Below, in pieces: positions 42,315-51,249 of a stretch of DNA of 64,000 nucleotides. The notes beneath the pieces are model-generated. The model was not told the DNA's origin. It did not search any database and was given only the letters and a program-made list of their open reading frames with translations. Made by a program: the position numbers and the translations under genes. Within the stretch, counting starts at the first letter, position 1. Each line of letters starts with the position of its first letter. Origin of the DNA: Methanoregula sp. UBA247 (GTDB taxonomy: Archaea > Halobacteriota > Methanomicrobia > Methanomicrobiales > Methanospirillaceae); NCBI GenBank assembly GCA_002495055.1, contig DADR01000067.1:62001-126000 (forward strand), given 5' to 3'.

Positions 42315-42537
42315 GACGAGGGGAAGAAGAATTTTACACCACTCCTTGAAAACGAAGGCGATATCCGAGCCTCCACTAGAGCAAGGTTAGGAAGAGAGAA
42401 CATAATATTGTCGTTTCTCTTTTGGAGACTTGTGATGCCCGTTTTTTTAATGAATCTGCCTCCTTTGGAAAACACGAACTTCATATTCGCGTTCCGGTAG
42501 CCTTTCCCTGAGCCGGACAGAGTTCGCATGTGTACTA

Positions 42538-42722
42538 TCAACAGCGACGAAAATTCCATAAAGCGGTATACGAGGAGCAGGCAGGATCAGCCGCTGGCGC
42601 CGGAGCATCGCGACAAGCCAGGGGCGTCATCATCTCAAAAGGGCAACCAGAAAAAGCAGCAAGGTAATGTGACGCGAGCCGTAGCATCAGCGAGGACGAG
42701 TGAACATGACCGAGCGTCATCA
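42538..42722 (+). repeat. dispersed non-coding repeat, copy C (long)
   Basis: Pairs with copy A from ATCAACAGCGACGA to CATGACCGAGCGTC, with about one base of net length difference. It lies upstream of tRNA-Leu. The minus-strand translations of A and C look alike only because the DNA is alike. Confidence 0.65.
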
Positions 42723-42849
42723 TACCATTATTACTCAGACCTGATCTTTGAGGCCTGTGATTGATGTTGAAACAGCTTTGATGGCAGTACCCATCAATAT
42801 CAATCATCACGAATATAACAGCGAGAATTTAGGAAAATAACAAGAAAAA

Positions 42850-42934
42850 TGCGAGGGATGGGATTCGAACCCAAGAACTCCTACGAGACTAGGCCCTCAA
42901 CCTAGCGCCTTTGACCTGGCTTGGCTACCCTCGC
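42850..42934 (-). tRNA. tRNA-Leu (anticodon GAG)
   Basis: On the minus strand the 5' end GCGAGGG pairs with CCCTCGC before the discriminator A. The anticodon stem-loop is CTAGG-TTGAGGG-CCTAG, giving GAG (Leu, codons CUC/CUU). A long variable arm and GGTTCGAATCC T-arm are present. CCA is not encoded. It has no direct-repeat fragment nearby, so I see no sign that it serves as an integration site. Confidence 0.95.
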
Positions 42935-43123
42935 TTTGTGCCATAACAAAGAGGTTGTCTAGCTAATAAAATCTTATGTAAGTGAAATTCCCTGCAGGTT
43001 GTTTTTTAAAAAAAAATCACCGCTGCTTCATTGTGCTTCTTTTTGTGATATTCAGGTAAAAACCATCAAAACAAACAGATAAAAAAAATTTCTTACAACG
43101 ATGGTGCTGGAACAGCATCGCTG

Positions 43124-43136
43124 TATATAAATATAC
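43124..43136 (+). promoter_or_regulatory. TATA box for the ACT regulator gene
   Basis: TATATAAATATAC lies 20-32 bases before the ATG at 43156, fitting a near-leaderless transcript. Confidence 0.5.
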
Positions 43137-43155
43137 ATCATACCCAGTGGTGAGT

Positions 43156-43656
43156 ATGTGGTCAGATATTATTCAAGAGTTTACTGACTCACCTTCGCAA
43201 AGCCGCGTCGTGAGGTTCCTGCTCGAGAACGGTTTTGGGGTAACCGAAGACGGACGAATAAGTTGTAATGGTATAGAGGTGCCTGCAACCGCGGTGGCTA
43301 AGGCAATCGGATCGGATCGCAGGGTTGTGGACTCAACGGCACATCGCATCCTTGAACGTCCGTTCCTCCGCGATATCTTTCTTAACATGCGGGCAACGCC
43401 GGACCTCTCCAAAGTTGCAGAATCATTAGGATTTTCTGTTGTAACGGTTCTTCCAAAAAACGCAAGTGAACGGGGAATTGTCGGTTCTGTGGTCCATGTC
43501 CTTGCCCTTCATGATGTTTCAATACGCCAAATCTTTGTCACTGATCCGGAGTTTTCTGAAGAGCCCCGGCTCGTAATAATCGTTGAAGAGACTATGCCTG
43601 TCGGGGTTATCGAACAGATCCGTGCACTTCCCCAAGTAAAACAGGTCATCATCTGA
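43156..43656 (+). CDS. ACT-domain regulator of amino acid metabolism
   Basis: 166 residues. An N-terminal helix-turn-helix-like half (SQSRVVRFLLENGFGVTEDG, VPATAVAKAIGSDRRVVDST) is followed by an ACT domain (GIVGSVVHVLALHDVSIRQI, then PRLVIIVEE and GVIEQIRALPQVKQVII). It matches the archaeal COG2150-type regulators. The ligand is probably an amino acid. The ATG at 43156 follows GGTGAG; GTG at 43147 is possible. Confidence 0.85.
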   Translation: MWSDIIQEFTDSPSQSRVVRFLLENGFGVTEDGRISCNGIEVPATAVAKAIGSDRRVVDSTAHRILERPFLRDIFLNMRATPDLSKVAESLGFSVVTVLPKNASERGIVGSVVHVLALHDVSIRQIFVTDPEFSEEPRLVIIVEETMPVGVIEQIRALPQVKQVII

Positions 43657-43954
43657 ATTATACCACCAGGTAAAAAATATCCTCTCCTTTCTTATCCCAT
43701 TACAAAGTATTATGAGATCAGAACAGGATTAACCGGTATGCCTCAGCGGACCCTGACTGCATGGCTTTGCCCTTCTGACTGCAGTTCGTCTTCGAAAAGC
43801 AATCAGACGAAAAATCTTCAAATATTTTCTGAATCCGAAGAGATTGAGAGCGAAAAATACTCAAGAACCATAAATATCCAGGAAGAACATCGTACCATCT
43901 GAATTTTGTATTTTTTTGGTTTTAAAAATCGAATGATTTCCCCGGGGGATTTTT

Positions 43955-44455
43955 TTAGCTGCAGAGCAGTTCTACATCCAATGCAAGACGATACATCCGA
44001 TGTCTTACCTTTCTTGGCAGGTGAATGGCAGATTCGATACTTTCTGCGATGTTCACCCTCCTGCTCCCTTTCACAAGGTTATCGGCATGGGAGACAATTT
44101 TCTCTTCTGTGGTCTGTGGCATGCAGTCGCGGGGAGATACCCTGAGTAACGTATATTCATCAGACGTAAGTCCTGCACCCGTATGACACTCAACAATTCG
44201 GGCAACCTCCTCACTGAACTCTTGCGAACGTAACAGATCTGCTCCATGCTGAGCGTGAAAGATCGTGTGACTTTTCCCTCTCCCAATATCATGGAGCATA
44301 GCTCCTGCATGCACCAGCTCCACTGAAACAAGGGGATCCTGCTGCGCGTATTCCAGTGCAACATCCCTTACCGCATGAGAATGAGCGATAACCTTTTCGC
44401 TGCATCCAGCTTCGCGCAGCAGGTTTTCAAATTCTCTGCCGGATCGTTCAGGCAT
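43955..44455 (-). CDS. HD-domain hydrolase
   Basis: 166 residues from the ATG at 44455, which overlaps the tfe stop by 8 bases. HD motifs: HSHAV, HAGAMLHDIGR and ECHTGAG, then SHADNLVKGSR. Related to small archaeal HDIG proteins that hydrolyse nucleotides. It ends the operon wHTH-trm56-ATP-grasp-tfe-HD. The frame is open to 44521 but that overlaps tfe. Confidence 0.85.
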   Translation of the reverse strand: MPERSGREFENLLREAGCSEKVIAHSHAVRDVALEYAQQDPLVSVELVHAGAMLHDIGRGKSHTIFHAQHGADLLRSQEFSEEVARIVECHTGAGLTSDEYTLLRVSPRDCMPQTTEEKIVSHADNLVKGSRRVNIAESIESAIHLPRKVRHRMYRLALDVELLCS

Positions 44456-44972
44456 GACCCAATGATTTTCTGATATCTCCAATACGGTGTTTGAGCGAGC
44501 GCAGAAGCATGTCATTGTCAAAATGCGTTACCGCTTTCTGACAACTTGGACAGTTGAAATCACAGCTCATCGCTTGAGGAAAAGTAAAGAGTACCTGACA
44601 ATCTTTGCAGATAAAGAAGTCGTTTTCTTCTTCATATTTCTCACGCCGCTCAAGTTTCTCCAGCACGAGTTCCATGTCCTCCCGAATCGCACCGTAGATA
44701 TGGTCGGTGCGGAGCTGCCAGAGATATGTCAACCATCCGGTATCATTGTTTTTAATCCGGTGATACTCCGCAAGCCTTTTTTCATAAAGGGTATAGAGTG
44801 TGTGTCTTACCGTATTCAGGTTGATACCGGTGCGTGCAGCAAGGTCTTCATCACTAAACTCTCCTTCACGCGGAAACCGTTCGATAAGGTTCAGCCCTTC
44901 GTCTTTTACCAGACGGTGAAGGTAGGCACGTATTGCGGGATCGTTCAGCAGGTCGTCTATGGGATCCATCAC
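44448..44972 (-). CDS. tfe: transcription factor E (TFE alpha)
   Basis: 174 residues. An N-terminal winged helix (LIERFPREGEFSDEDLAART, INLNTVRHTLYTLY) and a C-terminal zinc ribbon (FICKDCQVLFTF, then FNCPSCQKAV). TFE helps open the promoter with RNA polymerase and TBP/TFB. It overlaps the ATP-grasp gene by 4 bases and the HD gene by 8. Confidence 0.95.
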   Translation of the reverse strand: MMDPIDDLLNDPAIRAYLHRLVKDEGLNLIERFPREGEFSDEDLAARTGINLNTVRHTLYTLYEKRLAEYHRIKNNDTGWLTYLWQLRTDHIYGAIREDMELVLEKLERREKYEEENDFFICKDCQVLFTFPQAMSCDFNCPSCQKAVTHFDNDMLLRSLKHRIGDIRKSLGHA

Positions 44973-46045
44973 CGTATGTATTGTCGGACGGTGCTAATAT
45001 GCTTATCCAGCAAAGAACATGCAGCTTCGCGTGTCTGTCCCCAGCCAAAAACACTCACCAGCGCCTGACCTGCTTCAAAAGAAGTACCCGGCCACGGGAT
45101 GTCAGCCACATAGGAAGACAGTTGTTTAAGATCTGCGGTGATAGTCAAATCCTGGTCGGCGAAGATGATGCTCCGGACCGCAACCTGCCGGGGCAGCGGA
45201 GGGCAGCGTGGAAGGATCCCGGTACAGGCATCGACGTGATACTGGAACAGGTTGCAGCCATATGCCATTTCGACACTGTCGACGGTTCCCTGGAAACGGG
45301 GATTTACCTCGATAGCAAAGGCAATATCCTTGCCAAGAACAAAATCGATCCCGATTGTGCCGATACACCCGCTTGCAGCAGCAATCTGTTCGGCTCGGTT
45401 AATCATTTCCTGGCCAAGAGGATGATCTAACGGTGTAACCGAACCGCAGAATCCAAAAGCAGGTTCTCCTTTCCCGCGTAAAAATTGCTCGTTTACTGCG
45501 ATCGCCCGCGCACGTGAACCGTCGGTAACACAACAAACACTTGCAGGAACGCCCTCAACAATTTCCTGCCGGATAAAGGGTGTCTCCGGGTACAATTCTT
45601 CCCAGGAAGATTGCTCTTTTTTATCCCTTACGATAGCATTCCGCCACCCACCGGCACCCCGCTTTGGTTTGACCATGGCAGGAAAATCCCCATCTGCCAG
45701 AAGCCGTGGGACGGGTACCTTCAGATGTTCAAAAAAATGCTGGATTTCCAGTTTATCCAAAAAACGTCCGATTTTTTCTTTGGGTGTTCCGTAGAAGTGA
45801 AGTGGGGTGGAAAGGTCTTCGGCACCGGACGTTACAACGAGAATATCAAACGTATGACGTCTGCATATCCTTTCTATTCCTTCGGGAAGATCTGCAAGAT
45901 CTTCAAATTTTTCGCGGTCTACTGTATACCAGGAGAGATCCTGATCGCAGAAATGATCAACAGCGCAAACCTCATATCCTGCGCGGGCAGCAGACTGCGC
46001 TACGTGCCTCGTTGCAAATCCTGCAATCAGGACCCGCCCCTTCAC
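44969..46045 (-). CDS. ATP-grasp enzyme (COG2232-like carboligase)
   Basis: 358 residues. N-terminal Rossmann-like part (VLIAGFATRHVAQSAARAGY), then the ATP-grasp with VKPKRGAGGWRNAIV, ETPFIRQEIVEGVPASVCC and IAFAIEVNPRFQG metal site. It should join a carboxylate to an amine or thiol; the substrate is unknown. It overlaps trm56 and tfe by 4 bases each, so the whole operon is tightly coupled. Confidence 0.85.
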   Translation of the reverse strand: MKGRVLIAGFATRHVAQSAARAGYEVCAVDHFCDQDLSWYTVDREKFEDLADLPEGIERICRRHTFDILVVTSGAEDLSTPLHFYGTPKEKIGRFLDKLEIQHFFEHLKVPVPRLLADGDFPAMVKPKRGAGGWRNAIVRDKKEQSSWEELYPETPFIRQEIVEGVPASVCCVTDGSRARAIAVNEQFLRGKGEPAFGFCGSVTPLDHPLGQEMINRAEQIAAASGCIGTIGIDFVLGKDIAFAIEVNPRFQGTVDSVEMAYGCNLFQYHVDACTGILPRCPPLPRQVAVRSIIFADQDLTITADLKQLSSYVADIPWPGTSFEAGQALVSVFGWGQTREAACSLLDKHISTVRQYIR

Positions 46046-46572
46046 GTTTCCTCCGTCCGTTTTCCCGCTTTTGAAGGGACAATTCGTATTTTAGCCCCGG
46101 AAAATTCATTCCTGAGTTCCAGCCCGGAAAAAAAGTGATCAAGGAAGAGAGCAAGGCTGGATATCTCGGAATGAGGTTGGCCGGTGACTGCTACATTATA
46201 ATCTGCAAGCCCATAGATCTCTCCGGGCACTTTCTCTGCACCAACGACAACGAGAATTTTTTCGCGGATCTTAATATCGTGGATCACATCAGGCAGGTTA
46301 AGGCCATACATGGTGAGGTGAACCACTGTGCCTCCCTGAGCCTTCCAGTCACGGATCGCCGAGCGCCATTTCACATTATCCTGACAGAAAAAATCGCCTC
46401 CCCAACGGCTGACCACATCGCCTATACTCTGGACAACCCCCTTGTCAGCAGCAGCAAGATACATCCCCTTTGCACCGAGCGCCCGGGCAGTTAAGCCAAC
46501 ATGGGTTGTTACACGTTGATCCCGCTCTGGGCGGTGACCAACACGGAGAATTACAATTTCGCTTCCTGACAT
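46042..46572 (-). CDS. trm56: tRNA (cytidine(56)-2'-O)-methyltransferase Trm56
   Basis: 176 residues starting SEIVILRVGHRPERDQRVTT, the hallmark of Trm56, with a SPOUT-type knotted SAM site (VVVGAEKVPGEIY, then NVAVTGQPHSEISSLALFLD). It methylates C56 in the T-loop of archaeal tRNAs. It overlaps the ATP-grasp gene by ATGA. Confidence 0.95.
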   Translation of the reverse strand: MSGSEIVILRVGHRPERDQRVTTHVGLTARALGAKGMYLAAADKGVVQSIGDVVSRWGGDFFCQDNVKWRSAIRDWKAQGGTVVHLTMYGLNLPDVIHDIKIREKILVVVGAEKVPGEIYGLADYNVAVTGQPHSEISSLALFLDHFFSGLELRNEFSGAKIRIVPSKAGKRTEET

Positions 46573-46573
46573 G

Positions 46574-46846
46574 CTACGTTTTCCGCTGTTTAATCACACC
46601 GTTTTCGATAGTGTACGGGAGATCTTTTGAATATTTTATCTGGCAGCGTACGAGAGCTTCGCCAAAATTAAGCACCCGCAGCGTCCCTTCAGTCCGTTCG
46701 ATCAGGAGATACTTTTCAAGACGTTGAAGAGAGGCATCAACAACGCAAGGGTCAAGTCCGCTCGCAGTGACCATACCTTCAACTGAAATTGATGGTTCCT
46801 TTGCAATAATGTGATAAATCAGCCAGTCCGCATCCTCTTCTTTCAC
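46574..46846 (-). CDS. winged-helix protein of the trm56/tfe operon
   Basis: 90 residues: ADWLIYHIIAKEPSISVEGM, ASGLDPCVVDASLQRLEKYL and a LIERTEGTLRVL wing. It ends 1 base before the trm56 start codon. Probably a regulator or a structural partner in the operon; specific target unknown. Confidence 0.75.
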   Translation of the reverse strand: MKEEDADWLIYHIIAKEPSISVEGMVTASGLDPCVVDASLQRLEKYLLIERTEGTLRVLNFGEALVRCQIKYSKDLPYTIENGVIKQRKT

Positions 46847-46962
46847 CTTTATTCATTCCTCGTGGTGGCGAATAAGGATTTTGCCCGGCTGGTTAAGAAA
46901 TGCATCTTCATTCCTTTTTTTCATTACCATTTTTTTTATGTCTCCGCAACTAATGACTGGCA

Positions 46963-47376
46963 ATGAATGCTGACAGATCCCCTTGTCCCTATCCAGAGCT
47001 GGTCGCGCTCGCTGATCATCTTTTCGAAGAATGCGAGGATGATGTCTCCTGCCTGGCTACTAAAATGGATTTACTCGATTCTGAAATACGGAACGAGTTG
47101 CTCATCTCCGATATACTGAATTCATATCAGGCATTTTATTATTATTTCCATACCCGTCCTGATGAACTGGTCCTTGAGAGACTTGAACTGGAACCGGCCT
47201 CATCGCTGATAAAAGGAGTAAAAATAGATGAGATCGAACTCCTTGAGTTGATTTTTACTGTTAAAAACCACGAACCTGCAATCATTGTTTCTGATGGTGA
47301 AAATACACTCATTACTTTTAGGGGAAAAACCGCGTATGCTGAAGGGTTGAAGTATATTGAAAATCCCCCGTACTGA
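46963..47376 (+). CDS. conserved hypothetical protein
   Basis: 137 residues, acidic, soluble. The N-terminal half is helical (VALADHLFEECEDDVSCLAT), the C-terminal half a beta unit (AIIVSDGENTLITFRGKTAY, ending GLKYIENPPY). I do not recognise the family beyond methanogens. It diverges from the operon at 46846. Confidence 0.65.
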   Translation: MNADRSPCPYPELVALADHLFEECEDDVSCLATKMDLLDSEIRNELLISDILNSYQAFYYYFHTRPDELVLERLELEPASSLIKGVKIDEIELLELIFTVKNHEPAIIVSDGENTLITFRGKTAYAEGLKYIENPPY

Positions 47377-47453
47377 GAGAATAATCTGAAATGCTGCATT
47401 AGTTCTGATTTGACCAGGATCGCAAAAAAGGTCAGTATATACCCAACATCGAG

Positions 47454-47704
47454 ATGAAATTTCTCAAGGATGATATCGACCGGTCTGTTTTTCGTGATCG
47501 GGTTGAGATGGACATTTCAGGTGTCAGGGTGTATATTTCTCCAATCGATATCCAGATCGCCTACAAGATTTTTCTTGGCTCACAAAAGGATATTGAAGAT
47601 ACGCTCTATCTCGGGGGATATTCGGGGGTATATTCACATCGATAATCGTCGGCGAAATAAGAGAATTGGGCTGGAACAGGAATGACCGTTCTTGATACAA
47701 TTTT
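47454..47704 (+). pseudogene. fragment of a nucleotidyltransferase-like protein
   Basis: The readable segment MKFLKDDIDRSVFRDRVEMD followed by VRVYISPIDIQIAYKIFLGS and KDIEDTLYL resembles the C-terminal part of proteins with a nucleotidyltransferase fold (often toxin-like, DUF6036-type). After about 47615 the frame shifts: the continuation IFGGIFTSIIVGEIRELGWN lies in the next frame. The N-terminal half is missing. A decayed gene. Confidence 0.55.
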
Positions 47705-47848
47705 TAATCAGAATCTGTTTATCTTTTATCATCAAGGACCAGTTGAAAATTTCAAATCATGGTTTGATTGTTCGGCTTATCATTTTCAATTGAGATGAGA
47801 TTGGCACGAGAACAAGGATTGATACTGGAGTACTCAAAACCACCAGGT

Positions 47849-48562
47849 TTAAATCCGGTCTCCTGCACTGATCAGCTGTTCATCGACAACTGCCAAAACC
47901 AGTGGCGGGAGATTTCCCCATGTCACAAGGGTTTCTCCCATGATAGCACAACCCCCGATGACTTCATCAGGATTTATCCGTTCGAGTACTGTCTGGTCAT
48001 CAGGACGGATCTGGTTGCAGACCGAAGTTGCCCACGCATCGGCAAGTGCAACATCCCGCGAGAAAATGCTGACCGCATCGGCAATTCCAAACGACAGGGA
48101 AGGCCCGACCGTTGCTGATGATGTGCAGATGCCAAGTATTTTTTCCTGCGGCGGGATAACAAACGCGATCCTGTTGGAAAGAACAGCTTCACCTGCATGG
48201 ACGCCAACCCTGACTGACCGGTCACAAACGAGAGCAATATCACCACCATTATCAATTACGCCGAACTCCGCACCAGCATCCACCATTGCCTCAACTCCAG
48301 ACCATGCAATTACCCCTGCTACTGCTGCCATGGGACCGACACCGGCTTTTCGCGTTGCATCGGCCATCCTGAGGATAACTACTTCATCGGAATCCGGTTC
48401 ATAGGGATCAAAAGTGGTAAGAAAAAAAGGATCACCTGCAATATGTGCTTCCAACACCTGACGTGCAGCAAGCATGCCGGATTTTGCAGCGCCGATATAC
48501 TCCGACTTATCAGCAAGGATGGTTGCGATCGTTTCACGGAACACGAAAGGTGCACGGATCAT
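47849..48562 (-). CDS. UPF0280/ApbE-like sulfide-assimilation protein
   Basis: 237 residues. The family core GVGPMAAVAGVIAWSGVEAM with an IDNGGDIAL loop and TSSATVGPSLSFG is plain. The relative MA1715 of Methanosarcina acetivorans aids sulfide assimilation. Start at 48562 overlaps the NIL-ferredoxin stop by ATGA. It completes a three-gene operon for putting sulfide into homocysteine. Confidence 0.88.
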   Translation of the reverse strand: MIRAPFVFRETIATILADKSEYIGAAKSGMLAARQVLEAHIAGDPFFLTTFDPYEPDSDEVVILRMADATRKAGVGPMAAVAGVIAWSGVEAMVDAGAEFGVIDNGGDIALVCDRSVRVGVHAGEAVLSNRIAFVIPPQEKILGICTSSATVGPSLSFGIADAVSIFSRDVALADAWATSVCNQIRPDDQTVLERINPDEVIGGCAIMGETLVTWGNLPPLVLAVVDEQLISAGDRI

Positions 48563-48954
48563 AGAGGAAGTGTAAGTGCCTGGTGCGGACATGCTTCGAT
48601 ACATTTACCGCACAACACGCATTTTTCTTCTGCCAGCTGCAGCTTCCAGTCATTGTCCATCGAGAACACTTCACGGGGACAGATACTGATACATGCACCG
48701 CAATCCACGCATTCACTTTCGTTCAGACTGATGCCATGTTCAAGGATTCTCACATTTGCACCAAGACTGATCATCGAATCACTGACAAGACGGCACTGAT
48801 CATCCGGTACATCGATGAGCGCCTCTCCTTCCGACGAATCAATAACTGCGCGCTCGACGTTGATAAGTACACCGGTATCCCGCACGACTTGTGCAATAAT
48901 TGGTTTTCTGCCTTTCTTGCGGGAAAAGTTCACCAGAAGTTTCATTTCAGCCAC
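48559..48954 (-). CDS. NIL domain plus 2[4Fe-4S] ferredoxin (homocysteine synthesis)
   Basis: 131 residues. NIL domain (about 1-75: IAQVVRDTGVLINVERAVID and a later DSMISLGANVRIL), then two cluster motifs CVDCGACISICP and CVLCGKCIEACP. The Methanosarcina relative works with the DUF39 protein to make homocysteine from aspartate semialdehyde and sulfide. It overlaps the DUF39 gene by 13 bases. Confidence 0.92.
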   Translation of the reverse strand: MAEMKLLVNFSRKKGRKPIIAQVVRDTGVLINVERAVIDSSEGEALIDVPDDQCRLVSDSMISLGANVRILEHGISLNESECVDCGACISICPREVFSMDNDWKLQLAEEKCVLCGKCIEACPHQALTLPL

Positions 48955-50450
48955 CTTCCTCCGAACAGCTTTCCGAGATCCATGGCCGTCAGGATGGCAA
49001 TCACATGATGCCCACCATCTATGACCGGGAGTGCACTGATATTATGCTGCTCAAGTTTCTGTACGGCAATATCCACTGGTTCATCCGGTGTGGTCGTGAT
49101 CACTTTCTTTTTCATAATATCTTTAACAAAGTGCGCTTTGCCAGGATTTACTACGGCCTTCGAAACGTCAAACGTTGTTACAATGCCAACGAGTATATTA
49201 TCGCCATTAATAACCGGAAGATGGTTTGTCTCGCCTTTGAGGAGTTTCTTTGCAGCTGTTATGATCTCTTCATTTTCCCCAACGCTGACAACCTGCCGGT
49301 CCATGATGTCCAGCACCCTTGGGCCTTTCGAGGTCTGGTGCATAGGCCGTGCTGATTTTTTCGCATCGATCGGTCGGGTGGGAAGCGCGAGCTGCATGCT
49401 GCCACGTTCTATCCAGTGTTTCAGTTCCCCCGCAACCTTCCGTGCATTCCGGAAACTGGAGAGCGACGAAGTCCGCACCTCTTCACCATGCAACTCAACT
49501 GTACCGCTCCGCAGCTCAGCATAGGTCACTTTCCTGATAGCAGGACGATTCCGACTGGGAACGCCATAATCCATGATATCAACAGATATGTCCTCATCAC
49601 GGACCGCAGTTGCCCGCACAACATCAAGGTCCAGTACCGGCAGGGGGATACCGAGCCCCACATACAGAGTAACACCGTAGCCGGTCATCGTTGCTGCCCT
49701 GAGATAGTCCTGCGACATCTCTTTTAAGTTACCTGTCACCATCAGGGTTCCGTATCCCCCGGCAGGTGAATGCTGGGTTCCTTCCCCGACAACCATACCC
49801 TGAGCCCCGCATAAAAATAGGGGAACGCCACTACCGATAAGACGGAGTTTTGGATCATTGGAAAGAGGGTTTAACGTGCCTGCTCCGGAAAAAGACACGT
49901 TGCTGCTATTTGGCAGCAGTGTCCCCATGTAGGTATGCAGAATCCGATCTGTCGAATTAGTTGCAGCATTATATCGCTGGTAGGCATTGCGCGGATTGCA
50001 CATGATTGCCTGGTTGAAATTTTCCAAAAGGAGATCCGTATCGATCATTCGGCGCGGGTAGCAGTCAGTCCCCCGTGAGCTTGCACGAAGCTCGACGGAT
50101 TTTCCTGCAACAAGGTCCTCAATAACATGCGCACCTCCATATTTTTCTTCCAGGGTATCGGACTGTTGTGTCGCACCGATGTAGGTATCAACTGCGGCAA
50201 GTCCCCCGTATGCTTCCACATTATTCAACCAGATCCGTTCCATCCGGATGGGAGGCTCAGCATGCCCAAAATTGAGAAATGCACCCGATGAACACATAGC
50301 CCCAAATGTTCCGGTAGTAACCACATCCACTTCCTTAAGTGCACCCTCCTCACCAAGTTCGGCAACGATAGCGGGCATTTCCTCGGCAGTAACAACACGC
50401 ACCGAGCCATCCCGGATCCGCTCGTTGATCTGATCGATGGACTTATGCAT
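48942..50450 (-). CDS. DUF39-CBS homocysteine biosynthesis protein
   Basis: 502 residues. The DUF39/COG1900 domain (about 1-360) carries the conserved Cys sites (TFGAMCSSGAFLN and SSRGTDCYPRR) and a GTLNPLSNDP region. Two CBS domains follow (about 380-500: VLDIMDRQVVSVGENEEI and DIMKKKVITTTPDEP). In methanogens this protein makes homocysteine with the NIL-ferredoxin. The CBS part may sense an adenosyl metabolite such as SAM. First gene of the operon. Confidence 0.95.
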   Translation of the reverse strand: MHKSIDQINERIRDGSVRVVTAEEMPAIVAELGEEGALKEVDVVTTGTFGAMCSSGAFLNFGHAEPPIRMERIWLNNVEAYGGLAAVDTYIGATQQSDTLEEKYGGAHVIEDLVAGKSVELRASSRGTDCYPRRMIDTDLLLENFNQAIMCNPRNAYQRYNAATNSTDRILHTYMGTLLPNSSNVSFSGAGTLNPLSNDPKLRLIGSGVPLFLCGAQGMVVGEGTQHSPAGGYGTLMVTGNLKEMSQDYLRAATMTGYGVTLYVGLGIPLPVLDLDVVRATAVRDEDISVDIMDYGVPSRNRPAIRKVTYAELRSGTVELHGEEVRTSSLSSFRNARKVAGELKHWIERGSMQLALPTRPIDAKKSARPMHQTSKGPRVLDIMDRQVVSVGENEEIITAAKKLLKGETNHLPVINGDNILVGIVTTFDVSKAVVNPGKAHFVKDIMKKKVITTTPDEPVDIAVQKLEQHNISALPVIDGGHHVIAILTAMDLGKLFGGRWLK

Positions 50451-50541
50451 ACCCAGAAATACGTATTAATGCATAATATAATTAATGGTTATTACTTGAG
50501 GTAATATATGATATTTTAAACCGTAATAGCGATACTTGTCT

Positions 50542-51249
50542 ATGCATGTGCGTTCCTTCATTGAAGAGATGGAGCGACTCGCTCCTCCTGACCTTGCTGA
50601 GGATTTCGATAGAGAGAAGATTGGGCTTGTAATCGAAGGCAGACCAGAGATTTCCACGGTATGCTGCGCACTGGACGCCACACCCAAGGTCGTAAATGCG
50701 GCAGTTATGGCATCAGCCGATATGCTGGTGGTCCATCACACACCGTTATGGACACCGGTAACTACCGTCACCGGGAGGCTTGCAGGATTGATGCGCGCCC
50801 TGCTCTCAGCTGAAATAAACCTCTATGTGATGCACACAAACTTCGATCGGGCACCGGAAGGCGTCAATAATGCACTCGCAGAACTCCTTTCGTTACGTGA
50901 TGTTACACCCATGTCTCTGGGCTGCATCGGTACATCAACACTATCAGCAGCTGAACTATCACAGCGGCTGGGGGGGCATATCCGGCTCTGGGGAGATGTG
51001 AAAAAAATCAGTCGTCTTGCGATTGTTGCCGGGAGTGGTTTTGATCCGGCGCTCCTGGACGAAGCACAAGCACAGGGTGCTGATACCTTCCTCTCTGCCG
51101 AGATGAAGCATTCGGTGGCACGCATGGCTCCCTTACCCTGTATCGAAGCGACTCACTACGATCTGGAAGCCCCGGCGATGCGGCGCCTTGCTGCCCGAAG
51201 GGGCTGGCAGTATATCGAAGACCCGCCACTCCAGAAAATCATCCCATGA
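50542..51249 (+). CDS. NIF3 family metal-binding protein
   Basis: 235 residues. NIF3/DUF34 signs: LVVHHTPLW (His pair), MHTNFDRAPEGVNNALAE and AEMKHSV, then IEATHYDLEAPAM, giving a two-metal site. Function in the family is unsettled (GTP cyclohydrolase-like or metal-related). Its stop overlaps the SWIM gene by ATGA. The TTG at 50536 is less likely than the ATG at 50542. Confidence 0.9.
   Translation: MHVRSFIEEMERLAPPDLAEDFDREKIGLVIEGRPEISTVCCALDATPKVVNAAVMASADMLVVHHTPLWTPVTTVTGRLAGLMRALLSAEINLYVMHTNFDRAPEGVNNALAELLSLRDVTPMSLGCIGTSTLSAAELSQRLGGHIRLWGDVKKISRLAIVAGSGFDPALLDEAQAQGADTFLSAEMKHSVARMAPLPCIEATHYDLEAPAMRRLAARRGWQYIEDPPLQKIIP

Noticed and set aside
42850..42934. tRNA-Leu as possible integration site of an element
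   Set aside because: No integrase or partial tRNA copy is nearby; the element at 3.7-14.9 kb has its own repeat pair far away.
43738..43902. 54-codon plus-strand frame starting MPQRTLTAWLCPSDCSSSSK
   Set aside because: Weak leader and biased Ser/Glu composition. Not enough to call a gene, but worth a look in relatives.
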